Positions 1-8,637 of a DNA stretch of 64,000 nt are shown here, piece by piece; within the stretch, counting starts at the first letter, position 1, and each line of letters starts with the position of its first letter. Source of the stretch: Sphingomonas gei (lineage in GTDB: Bacteria > Pseudomonadota > Alphaproteobacteria > Sphingomonadales > Sphingomonadaceae). The notes under the pieces are model-generated. The model made no database searches. It was not told the DNA's origin and saw only the letters and a list, made by a program, of their open reading frames with translations. The position numbers and the translations under genes are program-made. The stretch is from contig NZ_SRXT01000005.1 in assembly GCF_004792685.1 (NCBI RefSeq), positions 310,001 to 374,000 of the forward strand, given 5' to 3'.

Positions 1-399
1 ACGATGTCGCGCTATCTGATCGAGCGGATTGAGGCGTCGGACAAGATCACGCTCCACCCGTTCACCGAAGTGACCGAGCTGGAAGGCGACAAGCATCTGC
101 GCGCGCTCAGCTGGACCGATCGGCAGAGCGGGGCGGTCGAGCGGCACCAGGTCGGGGCGTTGTTCGTGATGATCGGCGCGCAGCCCAACACCGACTGGCT
201 CGACGGCTGCATCGAACTCGACAAGGCCGGGTTCGTGCTCACCGGATCGGGCGAGACCTTCTTTTGCTCGTCGACCCCGGGGATCTTCGCAGTGGGCGAT
301 GTCCGCTCAGGATCGGTCAAGCGGGTCGCTTCGGGGGTAGGCGAAGGCTCGGTCGTGGTATCGGCGATCCACCGTTACCTTGAAAGCGTCGCGCAATAG
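1..399 (+). CDS. Thioredoxin-disulfide reductase-like flavoprotein, C-terminal part (5' end outside window)
   Basis: The reading frame is open from base 1, so the gene starts before the window. The visible 132 codons are the C-terminal half of a pyridine-nucleotide-disulfide oxidoreductase of the TrxB type. The IGAQPNTDWL stretch and the FAD-contacting FAVGDVRSGSVKRVASGVGEG segment near the end (about residues 94-115) are the diagnostic parts. The redox CxxC and the FAD/NADPH N-terminal motifs are not in the window. In sphingomonads such a tail often belongs to a cyclic-nucleotide-binding-domain/thioredoxin-reductase fusion, but that cannot be checked here. The family role is NADPH-dependent reduction of a disulfide partner in the cytoplasm. 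DUF3297 follows 17 bp downstream on the same strand. Confidence 0.85.
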   Translation, partial: TMSRYLIERIEASDKITLHPFTEVTELEGDKHLRALSWTDRQSGAVERHQVGALFVMIGAQPNTDWLDGCIELDKAGFVLTGSGETFFCSSTPGIFAVGDVRSGSVKRVASGVGEGSVVVSAIHRYLESVAQ

Positions 400-416
400 C
401 GGCAAAGGGCCGGTCC

Positions 417-692
417 ATGAGCGATACTCCTCCCGACCGCTTGTCGGTCAACCCGGGCAATCCCCACTTCCAGCGCGAGTTGCTGGAACGCGGCATCGGC
501 ATCCGTTTCAAAGGCGTCGAGCGCCGCGACGTCGAGGAGTATTGCATCTCCGAAGGCTGGATCCGCGTCGCGCTGGGCAAGAAGATGGACCGCAAGGGCC
601 AACCGCTGACGATCAAGCTGACCGGCGAAGTCGAGGCGTGGTTCGAGCGGCCTGCCGAAGGCGAGAGTGCGGCGGAAGACGCCGAGGGCTGA
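417..692 (+). CDS. DUF3297 family protein
   Basis: A 91-residue cytoplasmic protein with no signal peptide or membrane segment. The sequence pattern DRLSVNPGNPHF, then GIRFKGVERRDVEEYCISEGWIRV and a final VEAWF, matches the small DUF3297 family that is common in Proteobacteria and has no assigned function. Its length is typical. It starts 17 bp after the reductase-like gene and is probably cotranscribed with it. No catalytic residues can be named. The last ten residues are acidic and low in complexity. A REP-like inverted repeat pair follows the stop codon. Confidence 0.85.
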   Translation: MSDTPPDRLSVNPGNPHFQRELLERGIGIRFKGVERRDVEEYCISEGWIRVALGKKMDRKGQPLTIKLTGEVEAWFERPAEGESAAEDAEG

Positions 693-704
693 GGCGCCTT
701 GTCC

Positions 705-812
705 GTCGCCCCCGCGAAAGCGGGGGGCCATCTCGTGTCCGCTCAGCAATTACCGCAGCTGTGATGCGCGCGGCCCATCCGGGAGATGGGCCCCCGCTTT
801 CGCGGGGGTGAC
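705..812. repeat. Inverted pair of REP-like palindromes
   Basis: Two copies of a roughly 30-bp element lie in opposite orientation at 705-734 and 783-812, separated by 48 bp. Each copy has a GC-rich palindrome core (CCCCGCGAAAGCGGGG type) followed by a GGGCCCATCTC-like tail. The tails point towards each other. The same arrangement occurs at 58354-58462 and, diverged, at 2667-2748, 21891-21993 and 47735-47811. It lies between a convergent gene pair and could also act as a bidirectional terminator. Confidence 0.75.
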
Positions 813-844
813 GATATTTTTCAATGTCGCATCAGGATGCATGT

Positions 845-1726
845 CTACCTCAGCGCCGCTGCGATCGCCCGCCCGACTCGCGCGTGGAGCGGCCGGCTTT
901 GCTCGAGCGGCAGCGAACCTCCGGTGATATAGCTCGCGACGACCAAAGGTGCGCGGCGCGGCGGCCAGACGATCCCCAGCAAATTATCGGTGCCGTAGCC
1001 GCCTGCGCCGGTCTTGTCGGCGACGGTCCAGCCCGCCGGCAGCCCGGCGCGCAGGCTGGTCCGGCTGGTGCGGGTGTCTTTCATCCATGCGGTCAGCTGG
1101 TCGCGGCTCGTGGGTGCCAGCGCTCGGCCGAGCACCAAGTGCCGGGCGAGATCGGCCATCGCCTGCGGCGTGGTCGTGTCGCGCACATCGCCGGGCTTCG
1201 CTTCGCCCATATCGGTCTCCCACCGGTCGAGCCGTGTCACCGGATCGCCGAACGCCCGCAGTCTGCGGGTGAAGCCGTCCGGTCCGCCGATCGTGCGGAG
1301 CAGCAGATTCGCGGCGCTGTTGTCGCTGAGCGTGATCGTCGCTTGGCAGAGTTCGCGGACGCTGGCCGAGGCGCCGACACGCTTCTCGCAGAAGGGCGAG
1401 TTGCTGACGATGTCGGCTGCCGCCACCTTTATGCGCCGGTCGAGCGTCTCGCGCCCGGCTTCGACTTGCTTGAGTATCGCCGCGGCGAGCGCGAATTTGA
1501 AGGTGCTGCACATCGGGAAGCGCTCGCTCGCGCGCCAGCCGAAGCGGTCGCCGGTCGCGGTGTCGAGTATTGACAGCCCGAGCCGGCCGCCGCTGGCCCG
1601 TTCGACTGCGCCGACGGCGTTGCGGAACTCGGGCCCGAAGTGGCTGGCGGTGCTCGCGGCGGATGCCGCGGCTGTTGCGGCTGCAGCGACTGCGCCGCTG
1701 GCCCAAAGGAATTTGCGTCTGTCCAT
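845..1726 (-). CDS. bla: Class A beta-lactamase with Tat-type signal
   Basis: A 293-residue serine beta-lactamase of class A, expected to hydrolyse beta-lactams in the periplasm. The start at 1726 is preferred over upstream in-frame starts because GGGAGAAG precedes it and it opens directly into a twin-arginine signal (MDRRKFLWAS followed by an alanine-rich stretch). Catalytic motifs in order are CSTFK (Ser74 and Lys77), SDN at 134-136, Glu170 in RWETD (the omega-loop base) and KTG at 238-240. All class A residues are therefore intact. No ampR-type regulator is adjacent. The substrate range (penicillinase, ESBL or carbapenemase) cannot be read from this sequence. Confidence 0.93.
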   Translation of the reverse strand: MDRRKFLWASGAVAAAATAAASAASTASHFGPEFRNAVGAVERASGGRLGLSILDTATGDRFGWRASERFPMCSTFKFALAAAILKQVEAGRETLDRRIKVAAADIVSNSPFCEKRVGASASVRELCQATITLSDNSAANLLLRTIGGPDGFTRRLRAFGDPVTRLDRWETDMGEAKPGDVRDTTTPQAMADLARHLVLGRALAPTSRDQLTAWMKDTRTSRTSLRAGLPAGWTVADKTGAGGYGTDNLLGIVWPPRRAPLVVASYITGGSLPLEQSRPLHARVGRAIAAALR

Positions 1727-1824
1727 GTGTCTTCTCCCTCTGCCGCTTGATGCGGCGGGGGAGGCGGAGGACACAAAGGATCAAATCTCGGCACAGCCAT
1801 GAGAGTAATTCATGGCACTGCTTG

Positions 1825-1854
1825 AAATCCTCCCTCGCGAAGCGGGGAGGATTT
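1825..1854 (-). terminator. Hairpin over the stop codon of the PEP-mutase-like gene
   Basis: The arms AAATCCTCCC (1825-1834) and its near-complement at 1844-1854 form a stem around a short loop. The hairpin overlaps the minus-strand TAA stop at 1853-1855. There is no clear T-tract, so termination efficiency is uncertain. Confidence 0.45.
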
Positions 1855-2605
1855 AGGTGTCCGCGAAGGCTTCACGCGCGGCATCCTCGAAGGCTTTGAG
1901 CGCGAGCAAATGCGGGAACGGGCCGTGGCTGATCCGGGCGATGCCTGCCTCGGCGACTGTCTTGGCCAAGGGCGCGCCGGGGAAGGCCATGAAATTCACG
2001 GGCAGCGGCGAGGCGGCGCAGACGCGTTCGAGCAACTTGAGGTCGGCGAGGCCGGGGACGAAGAACCCGCTGGCGCCGGCCCCGGCATAAGCGTGCGCGC
2101 GCTCGATCGCGGCTTCGGCCTTGGCCTGGTCGTGGGTGTCGGGCTTGGCCTGGAGGAAGATGTCGGTACGCGCATTGAGGAAAAAGTCGGGACCCGCGCC
2201 GCGGCGCGCCGCCGCGATTCGCCGCGCCTGCACGTCGATCGCGTGCATGCCCTGGCCCCCAACTACCTGGTCTTCGAAATTGCAGCCGATTGCGCCGGTT
2301 GCCGCGAGCGCGGCCAGATTCGCGGCGAGCGCTTCCTCGTCGACGGCATAGCCGCCTTCGAAGTCGATGCTCACCGGCAGGTCCACCGCGGCGACGATGC
2401 GCGCGGCATTGGCAAGCGCGAGGTCGATCGGGAGGCCTTCGGCGTCGCCGACGCCGTGTGCGGCGGCGACGGAGGCGCTGCCGGTGGCGATCGCCTTTGC
2501 GCCAGCGCGCGCGGCGACCTTGGCCGACCCGGCGTCCCAGACGTTGAACAGGATGAGGGGCTCGCCGGGGACGTGCAGCGCCGCGAAAATTTCGTACTTG
2601 GTCAT
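1853..2605 (-). CDS. Isocitrate lyase / PEP mutase family protein
   Basis: A 250-residue TIM-barrel protein of the PEP mutase/isocitrate lyase superfamily. The start at 2605 (MTKYEIF) has GGAGTG just upstream and fits the family better than the ORF extension upstream. Family features are LFNVWDAGSAK near the N-terminus, the GSASVAAAHG segment, DFEGGY (metal-ligand region), NFEDQV and NARTD. Homologues include 2-methylisocitrate lyase, oxaloacetate decarboxylase and uncharacterised C-C or P-C lyases. The classical KKCGH catalytic loop of isocitrate lyases is not seen, so this is probably one of the uncharacterised members. It is followed by the beta-lactamase gene in the same direction after 126 bp. 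Confidence 0.85.
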   Translation of the reverse strand: MTKYEIFAALHVPGEPLILFNVWDAGSAKVAARAGAKAIATGSASVAAAHGVGDAEGLPIDLALANAARIVAAVDLPVSIDFEGGYAVDEEALAANLAALAATGAIGCNFEDQVVGGQGMHAIDVQARRIAAARRGAGPDFFLNARTDIFLQAKPDTHDQAKAEAAIERAHAYAGAGASGFFVPGLADLKLLERVCAASPLPVNFMAFPGAPLAKTVAEAGIARISHGPFPHLLALKAFEDAAREAFADT

Positions 2606-2666
2606 GGGAAGCACTCCGTTTCGTTCGCGGAATGTTCTAGAGGGCCCTAGGTGCGCAATCAAGCCA

Positions 2667-2748
2667 TCCCGTCGAAAGCGGGGATCCAGGGTTGCCTGCT
2701 CGGGCAGACCTGCCTGGCCCTGGGCCCCGGCTTTCGCCGGGGGACGGG
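2667..2748. repeat. Diverged REP-like inverted pair
   Basis: Imperfect copies of the GC-rich palindrome, CCCGTCGAAAGCGGGG around 2667-2684 and CCCCGGCTTTCGCCGGGG around 2724-2741, with facing ATCCAGG/CCTGGGC tails. It sits directly after the response-regulator stop codon. Confidence 0.55.
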
Positions 2749-2750
2749 AG

Positions 2751-3554
2751 TTAGTGAACGAAGCGCGCCACCACGTCGCGATACGAGCGGCTGACCTTCA
2801 CCGAGGCACCCGAATTGAGCACGAGGAAGCACTCGCCGTTGGTGTGCGGCTTGACCTGCTTGACGAGGTCGAGATTGACGATCGTCGAGCGGTGCACCCG
2901 CTGAAAGCGGCGCGGGTCGAGGCGCTTTTCCAGGTCCTTCATCGTCTCGCGCAGGATCAAGGTGTTGTCGCCGGTATAGATGCACATGTAATCGCCGGCG
3001 GCGTCGATCCGCTCGATCGTGTCGACGTCGACGCGGAAGATCTGGCCGCGATCCTTGATGTTGATGAGCTTCTCAAAGCGGTTCGAGGCCATTTCGCCGG
3101 TGTCGGCCGCAGCCATTTCGTCGACTGCGTCGGGGGCGACTTCGGCAAGCACTTCCTTGAGCCGATCGACTTCCTCGACGCCGCGCTTCTCGGCCAGTCG
3201 CTGGCGGACGCGATCGAGCGTGTCGGCGAGCCGCGAGGGCTCGACCGGCTTCATCAGATAATCCATCGCCTGGGCCTCGAAGGCGCGGATGGCGTGGTCC
3301 GAATAGGCAGTCACGAACACGAAGAGCGGCGGTTCGACTTCCATCAGCCCCTGGACGACCGAAAAGCCGTCGAAGCCGGGCATCTGGATGTCAAGGAAGA
3401 CGAGATCGGGTTTGTGGGTCTTGATCGCGCGGATCGCTTCGCGGCCGTTGGAGCATTTGTCGATGATTTCGACATCCTCATGCTCCTGCAACCGGAGCTC
3501 GAGCCCCTGGATCGCCAGGGGTTCGTCGTCGACGAGGATGGTACGGATGGTCAT
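2751..3554 (-). CDS. LytTR-family response regulator
   Basis: A 267-residue response regulator. Residues 1-120 form a receiver domain with the acidic pair at 9-11 (DDE), the phosphoacceptor Asp55 in VFLDIQMPG and a conserved Lys in MKPVEP. About 165-265 is a LytTR DNA-binding domain (ending in KVSRSYRDVVARF) of the AlgR/AgrA/LytR type. It overlaps the upstream sensor kinase gene by 4 bp (ATGA), so the two are translationally coupled and form a cognate pair. The divergent TonB-dependent receptor/phospholipase C operon starting at 4870 is a candidate target by position only. Confidence 0.93.
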   Translation of the reverse strand: MTIRTILVDDEPLAIQGLELRLQEHEDVEIIDKCSNGREAIRAIKTHKPDLVFLDIQMPGFDGFSVVQGLMEVEPPLFVFVTAYSDHAIRAFEAQAMDYLMKPVEPSRLADTLDRVRQRLAEKRGVEEVDRLKEVLAEVAPDAVDEMAAADTGEMASNRFEKLINIKDRGQIFRVDVDTIERIDAAGDYMCIYTGDNTLILRETMKDLEKRLDPRRFQRVHRSTIVNLDLVKQVKPHTNGECFLVLNSGASVKVSRSYRDVVARFVH

Positions 3555-4696
3555 GCGGCCTCTCGGTTCGGTTCCTCAAGCTGGAACGGTATTTCAATCT
3601 CAACGCTGAAACCTTCCCCGGGTTTCGTTGCCGTTTCGAAACGATGGTCAGACCCGAAGGTCTGCGCCAGCCGTTCCTTGATATTGGCGAGCCCCACGCC
3701 GGTTGAGAGGGTCGGCCTCGGTTTGCTTTCGATCAATCCGGGGCCGGTGTCGGATACGGCGATCTGCACTCGTTCTCCGGTGAGCCGAGCCGTGACGGTG
3801 ATGTCGGCGCCCTCTTCCTGCGGGGTGACGGCATATTTGATCGCGTTTTCCACCAGGGGCTGGAGCAGCAGCGACGGCAGCCGCGCCTTCGACACGCGCG
3901 GATCGATGTCGAAATGGGTGCGCAGGCGCTCGTCGAAGCGCATCTTCTCGATCTCGAGATAGAGTTTGAGCGTCTCGACTTCCTGGGCGAGCGTGACGTG
4001 CGCGGTCGGCTCGTTGGCGAGCGTGTAGCGCAGGAAGGAGGACAGGCGGCTCAGCATCACGTTGGCGCGCTCGGTCTGCTTGAGCAGCACGAGGGTGGAG
4101 ATCGAATTGAGCGTGTTGAACAGGAAATGCGGGTTGAGCTGGTAGCGCAGCATCGCCAGCTGGGCCGACGAGGCCTGATTTTCGAGCACTTGCATCTGAT
4201 CGATCTGCTCTTCGACGATCAGATAGAAATTGATCCCGAAATACAGCGCCGACCAGCCGGCGAGCACGGTGAAGTTGATGAACACCGTGCCCATCACCAG
4301 CGCGAAGGTGACCCCCGAATCGCCTTCGCGGATGATGAACGAGAAGGTGAAGGCATCGATCACCGCGTAGATCACCGTCGCCAGCGCCAGCGTGGCCAGG
4401 GTTAGCAGGATCCCGGTGATCCGCGGCAGCCGGCGATAAAAGCCGTAGAGCGTCGACAGCAGCAAGGTCAGGCAATAGCCGACGATCGCCTCGATGATCG
4501 CGGCGATGATCCGCTCGACGGCAAAGCCGTTCGAGATCGAGACGACGCTGCGCAGCAGCAGATAGCCGCTCCAGCCGCCTGCCTGGAGCATCCAGAAAGC
4601 GCGGCCCTTGTCTTCGAAGAAGGGACGCGAAAGGGGGCTGGGCGTGCTCGCCTGACCCGGCATCAGCCGCTGTGCGGTTTCCACTGTCTTGGCCAC
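3551..4696 (-). CDS. LytS/YehU-type sensor histidine kinase
   Basis: A 381-residue membrane histidine kinase with a GTG start preceded by AGAGGGG. Several hydrophobic segments lie between residues about 38 and 165. The His_kinase (PF06580) motif YQLNPHFLFNTLNSIS then gives the phosphoacceptor histidine, after a short coiled region (EEQIDQMQVLENQAS). The ATPase part has LVENAIKYA (N box) and GVGLANIKERL (G box). No periplasmic sensor domain of recognisable type is present, so the signal is unknown and may be sensed in the membrane. It is coupled to the LytTR regulator through a 4-bp overlap. Confidence 0.93.
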   Translation of the reverse strand: MAKTVETAQRLMPGQASTPSPLSRPFFEDKGRAFWMLQAGGWSGYLLLRSVVSISNGFAVERIIAAIIEAIVGYCLTLLLSTLYGFYRRLPRITGILLTLATLALATVIYAVIDAFTFSFIIREGDSGVTFALVMGTVFINFTVLAGWSALYFGINFYLIVEEQIDQMQVLENQASSAQLAMLRYQLNPHFLFNTLNSISTLVLLKQTERANVMLSRLSSFLRYTLANEPTAHVTLAQEVETLKLYLEIEKMRFDERLRTHFDIDPRVSKARLPSLLLQPLVENAIKYAVTPQEEGADITVTARLTGERVQIAVSDTGPGLIESKPRPTLSTGVGLANIKERLAQTFGSDHRFETATKPGEGFSVEIEIPFQLEEPNREAA

Positions 4697-4869
4697 GCGG
4701 CCCCTCTAACACTCAGCATCCGCCGCGGCAAAGAGGGGGATCGTGTGCGCCGTCACGCCAGCGTCAGCCAAATGCAATGTGTCTGCAATGCTTCCGCCGC
4801 CAAAGCGCAACAGCGTGCACCTATTGGCGGCCCTCGCCGGGGGATCACACCCGGGGGGAGAAATTCAAA

Positions 4870-7515
4870 ATGTCGCACACTTCGCGCCTGCTTCGGGCAA
4901 CCCTTCCGTTCGCCCTCGCCGCATTGGGCGTCATCCCGTCCGCGCAGGCGCAGACCGTGGGCGCGGGCGCCGACGAAACGGCCCTTCCCGAGCCGCAGGC
5001 CGAGGACGACGGTGAAGTCGTCGTTACCGGCTCCTATGCGCGCAGCCTTGCCGCGGCGACCGAGACCAAGCGCCAGGCCGCGTACGGCGTCGACTCGATC
5101 AATTCGACCGACATCGGCAAATTTCCCACCCAGAACGTCGCCGAGGCGCTCCAGCTGGTCACCGGCGTGGCGATCACCCGGCCGCGCGGCGAGGGGCTGT
5201 ATGTCAGCGTGCGTGGGCTTGGGCCGCAATTCCAGAGCACGATGCTCAACGGGCGCAGCGTCGCGATCAACGACCTGATCGAGAATGGCGGCGCCAATGG
5301 CCGCCAGTTCCGCTTCGAGATGCTCCCGGCCGAGTTCGTCTCGCAGATCGACGTGGTCAAGACGCCGACGGCGGACATGACCGAGGGCGCGCTGGGCGGC
5401 AATATCGACGTGCACACCTTCCGCCCGCTCGAGGTCGGCACCAAGACCACGCTCAATCTGCGCGGCACCTATACGACGATGACCGACAAGGTGAAGCCGA
5501 ACGCCACCGCGCTGACCAGCTTCAAGTCGGACGACGGCACCTTCGGCCTGCTCGCCGGCGCGCAATATTGGTCCAAGGCGGTCCGCAACGATCGCTGGTA
5601 CAATAATGGCTGGATCCTCGACCGGTTCACCGCCCCTGCCGCCGGCGGGCTCCCGGCAGGCCTGTACACCCCGATCCGCACGCGCCCGACGATCGAAACC
5701 GAGAATCGCGAGCGCTATTCGGGGCTGATTTCGGCGCAGTGGAAGCCCTCGGACGAGCTCGAGACCACGCTCGACGTGCTCGGTACGCGGCTCGACGTCG
5801 CCTATGACGAGTTCGGCCTCGACATCTATCCCGACGATCCCGGCGTTTCGATCGTCCCCGGATCGGTCAAGCTCGACGGGAACACCGTGGTCGCCGCGAC
5901 GATCAACAATGTGCGCTTCATGGGCACGCGCGAATACAGCCTCAACCGCCACGACCTGCTCAGCGTCGGATTGAAGCAGAGCTGGAAGCCCGAGGGCTGG
6001 GACGTCACGGCCAACGTCAATTGGTCGTATGCGCACAGCTTCCACCCGAGCTATGCCGAGGGCACGGTGCGCAGCCGCATCCAGTTCAACGCGCCGCTCA
6101 CCTATGACGCGTCGGGCGGGTATAAGGTGATCCCGACCTTCACCACCCCGGTCGACCCGACCAACCCAGCCAATTTCGTCCTCTATCCGTTCAACATCGC
6201 ACCGAAGAACAGCAAGGACTGGGACTGGAATGCCCGGCTCGACGTCGGCCATTCGATGGACGGCTTCTTCAGCAAGATCGCGGCGGGGGGAGAATATCAC
6301 TGGCGCAAGCGCGATTATGCGCGGCGCGACTTCACCGTCGATCCGGGCAAGATCCCGCTGACTACCTTCGCACCGAACGGCTATGAGCAAATCCCGTATG
6401 ACGATTTCCTGAGCGACGTCTCGGGCAATGCGCCACGGACCTGGATCGTGCCGATCACCAGCGTCTTCTACGACAAATTGTTTACCGCTGCGGTTGCCAA
6501 TGCGCCGCTTTCGAACGGCGACAAGCGCGCGTCCTATGTGGTGACAGAAAAGACCGCGAGCGGCTATGTCCGCGCCGACTACGCCATTGGCGCAAGCATC
6601 ACCGGCAATATCGGGGTGCGTTATGTGCACACCGATCAGGTGGCGAGCGGCACGCTGATCCTTGGCAGTACGCCGACCCCGGCAAGCTTCCCCAAGACCT
6701 TCAACAACTGGCTGCCCAGCTTCAACCTGCGGGCTGAACTGAGTCCGACCCTCGTCGCGCGCCTTGCCGCAAGCCGCGTGCTGACCCGGCCGAACGTCAC
6801 GCAAAGCTCGCCGCAGATCAGCGTCTCGACCGACGCAGCGACCGGCAGTGGCGGCAACCCCGACCTGGTCCCGTTCGTCGCCACCCAGTTCGACGGCTCG
6901 CTGGAATGGTATTTCAGCCGCAAGGGCTCGCTCACAGGAGCGTTGTTTTACAAGGCGATGGATGACTACATCACGCAGCAGAACGTCTATGTCGAGATCC
7001 CGGGCCGGGGCCAGATCCTGCTGAGCACGCAGGTCAATGGCGGCGGTGCCAAAGTGTATGGCGCGGAGGCGGCGTACAACCAGGTGTTCACTTTCCTGCC
7101 GAAGCCACTCGACGGGCTCGGTATACAGGTATCTTATACCCACACCTCGGTGCAGGCGGACTACACCGCCGGTGCGCGGTCCATCAAAGACCAATTGATC
7201 GGGCTGTCGAAGAACAGCTTCAACCTCGTCGGCTTCTACGATTACGGCCCGGTCTCGGCGCGGCTGTCCTATGTCTGGCGCGACAAGTATTTGGCGGGCA
7301 CCGGCAGCACTACGAACACCCCGAGCTTTGTCGACGCGTTCGGCTCGCTCGACGGCAATCTCTCGTTCCGCGTGACCGAAAAAACCACGGTGAGCCTCGA
7401 GGGGATCAACCTCGCCGGTGCGCGGCAATATAGCTACAGCGACGATCCGATCCGCTACAACGAGATCCATTATTGGGGCCGGACGATCCTGTTCGGCGTG
7501 CGGACGGAGTTCTGA
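4870..7515 (+). CDS. TonB-dependent receptor (TonB-Xanth-Caul type)
   Basis: An 881-residue outer-membrane receptor. The start at 4870 follows GGGGGGAG and opens into a Sec signal peptide ending at about AQAQT. A plug domain follows (GEVVVTGSY, then DIGKFPTQNVAEALQLVTGV, RGLGPQFQSTMLNGR), then a beta-barrel ending in the expected aromatic terminus (LFGVRTEF). This is the TIGR01782-like class common in Sphingomonas and Caulobacter, where substrates are often carbohydrates or other organic nutrients rather than siderophores. No N-terminal STN signalling domain is seen. Its TGA overlaps the ATG of the phospholipase C gene, which ties its substrate to that enzyme. The two-component pair is divergent, 173 bp away. 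Confidence 0.93.
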   Translation: MSHTSRLLRATLPFALAALGVIPSAQAQTVGAGADETALPEPQAEDDGEVVVTGSYARSLAAATETKRQAAYGVDSINSTDIGKFPTQNVAEALQLVTGVAITRPRGEGLYVSVRGLGPQFQSTMLNGRSVAINDLIENGGANGRQFRFEMLPAEFVSQIDVVKTPTADMTEGALGGNIDVHTFRPLEVGTKTTLNLRGTYTTMTDKVKPNATALTSFKSDDGTFGLLAGAQYWSKAVRNDRWYNNGWILDRFTAPAAGGLPAGLYTPIRTRPTIETENRERYSGLISAQWKPSDELETTLDVLGTRLDVAYDEFGLDIYPDDPGVSIVPGSVKLDGNTVVAATINNVRFMGTREYSLNRHDLLSVGLKQSWKPEGWDVTANVNWSYAHSFHPSYAEGTVRSRIQFNAPLTYDASGGYKVIPTFTTPVDPTNPANFVLYPFNIAPKNSKDWDWNARLDVGHSMDGFFSKIAAGGEYHWRKRDYARRDFTVDPGKIPLTTFAPNGYEQIPYDDFLSDVSGNAPRTWIVPITSVFYDKLFTAAVANAPLSNGDKRASYVVTEKTASGYVRADYAIGASITGNIGVRYVHTDQVASGTLILGSTPTPASFPKTFNNWLPSFNLRAELSPTLVARLAASRVLTRPNVTQSSPQISVSTDAATGSGGNPDLVPFVATQFDGSLEWYFSRKGSLTGALFYKAMDDYITQQNVYVEIPGRGQILLSTQVNGGGAKVYGAEAAYNQVFTFLPKPLDGLGIQVSYTHTSVQADYTAGARSIKDQLIGLSKNSFNLVGFYDYGPVSARLSYVWRDKYLAGTGSTTNTPSFVDAFGSLDGNLSFRVTEKTTVSLEGINLAGARQYSYSDDPIRYNEIHYWGRTILFGVRTEF

Positions 7516-8606
7516 TGCTCAAGGCGATCCTAGCTTTCGCTGCGCTGGCTTCGGCCGGCGCGGCGGCCGCCCCGCAGGCGATGAACGACGTCCAGGTCGT
7601 CGGCTCGCACAACAGCTTCAAGGCACGCATTCCCGCCGCGGTGATGGCCAAGCTGCGGTCGATGGAGCCGAAATCGGCGGATGGGCTCGATTATTACCAC
7701 GTGCCGCTGTCGAAGCAGTTCGACGCCGGCGTGCGGCAGATCGAGCTCGACGTGTTCGCCGACCCCGTGGGGGGGCGATACGCCGACCCCAAGGGCGAGG
7801 CGTGGGCGAAGGCGGCGGGGGAGCGTACCGGCTTCGATCGCACGGCGATGCTGAAGCCGGGGTTCAAGGTGTTCCACATTCCGGACGTGGACTATCTGAG
7901 CACCTGCCCGACGTTGGTGAAGTGCCTGCGAGAAGTCGATCGCTGGTCGCGTGCGCATCCCAGCCATCTGCCGATCATGATCACGATCAACGCCGCCGAC
8001 ACGCCTTCAGGACGGCCGGGGATCACTGGCCCGCTGGGTCTCGACGACAAGGGGCTGCTCGACGCGCTCGATGGCGAGATCCGTTCGGTGCTGCCGGGTA
8101 AGCGGCTGATCGCGCCCGACGACGTGCGCGGGAGCGCGTTGACCTTGCGCGAGGCAGTGCTAACCCGCGGATGGCCGGCGCTGAAGGCGGCGCGGGGCAG
8201 AATCTATGTGCTGCTCGACGTGCGCGCGGCGGTCTCCGACGCGTATCGCACCGGGCACCCGTCGCTCGTGGGACGGGCGATGTTCGGCTGGTATCCCGAT
8301 GGCGAGCCCGAGTCGGCGGTCCAGATCGTCCAGGATCCGCTGGTGGACGGTGCGAAGATCCGCAAATGGGTGGCGGAGGGCGTGATCGTGCGGACGCGGA
8401 CCGATGCCAATACCGTCGAGGCGCGGACCCGCGATTTCGGCAAGGCGCGGGCGGCGTTTGTGAGCGGGGCGCAGGCGGTCAGCACCGATTATTACCCGGG
8501 CGCGCCCGATCCGTTGCAGGCTGGGTTCGTGGTGACGCTGCCGGGGAAGGCGATGGCGCGGTGCAGCCCGGTGCGCGTGCCGGCGGGGTGCGCGCTGAAG
8601 CCGTGA
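7515..8606 (+). CDS. Secreted Ca2+-dependent phosphoinositide-specific phospholipase C-like protein
   Basis: A 363-residue protein whose ATG overlaps the receptor stop codon (ATGA at 7512-7516 region), so translation is coupled. The N-terminus is a Sec signal peptide (LKAILAFAALASAGAAAAP). The mature part starts with VVGSHNSFK, carrying the catalytic His of the PI-PLC fold. Next comes RQIELDVFADP (metal and acid residues), then a GYP-like SDAYRTGHPSL stretch. It fits the Ca2+-dependent phosphoinositide-specific PLC family (PF16670). The likely action is cleavage of phosphoinositide-type phosphodiesters in the periplasm, with the receptor importing the ligand. The substrate is inferred from family only. 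Confidence 0.82.
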   Translation: MLKAILAFAALASAGAAAAPQAMNDVQVVGSHNSFKARIPAAVMAKLRSMEPKSADGLDYYHVPLSKQFDAGVRQIELDVFADPVGGRYADPKGEAWAKAAGERTGFDRTAMLKPGFKVFHIPDVDYLSTCPTLVKCLREVDRWSRAHPSHLPIMITINAADTPSGRPGITGPLGLDDKGLLDALDGEIRSVLPGKRLIAPDDVRGSALTLREAVLTRGWPALKAARGRIYVLLDVRAAVSDAYRTGHPSLVGRAMFGWYPDGEPESAVQIVQDPLVDGAKIRKWVAEGVIVRTRTDANTVEARTRDFGKARAAFVSGAQAVSTDYYPGAPDPLQAGFVVTLPGKAMARCSPVRVPAGCALKP

Positions 8607-8608
8607 GC

Positions 8609-8637
8609 AACTCTCCTTCTTTCAGGGAGGGGAGTTT
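8609..8637. terminator. Possible bidirectional hairpin between plc and hutU
   Basis: Imperfect inverted arms AACTCTCC and GGGGAGTT flank CTTCTTTCAG between two convergent genes. The right arm runs into the hutU stop codon. There is one mismatch and only short A/T tracts, so this is tentative. Confidence 0.4.

Noticed and set aside
2367..3962. Plus-strand ORF of 531 codons over the PEP-mutase and two-component genes
   Set aside because: Spans three opposite-strand genes with solid families and has no independent features.
4753..7470. Minus-strand ORF of 905 codons over the TonB receptor
   Set aside because: Antisense shadow of a gene with clear receptor motifs.
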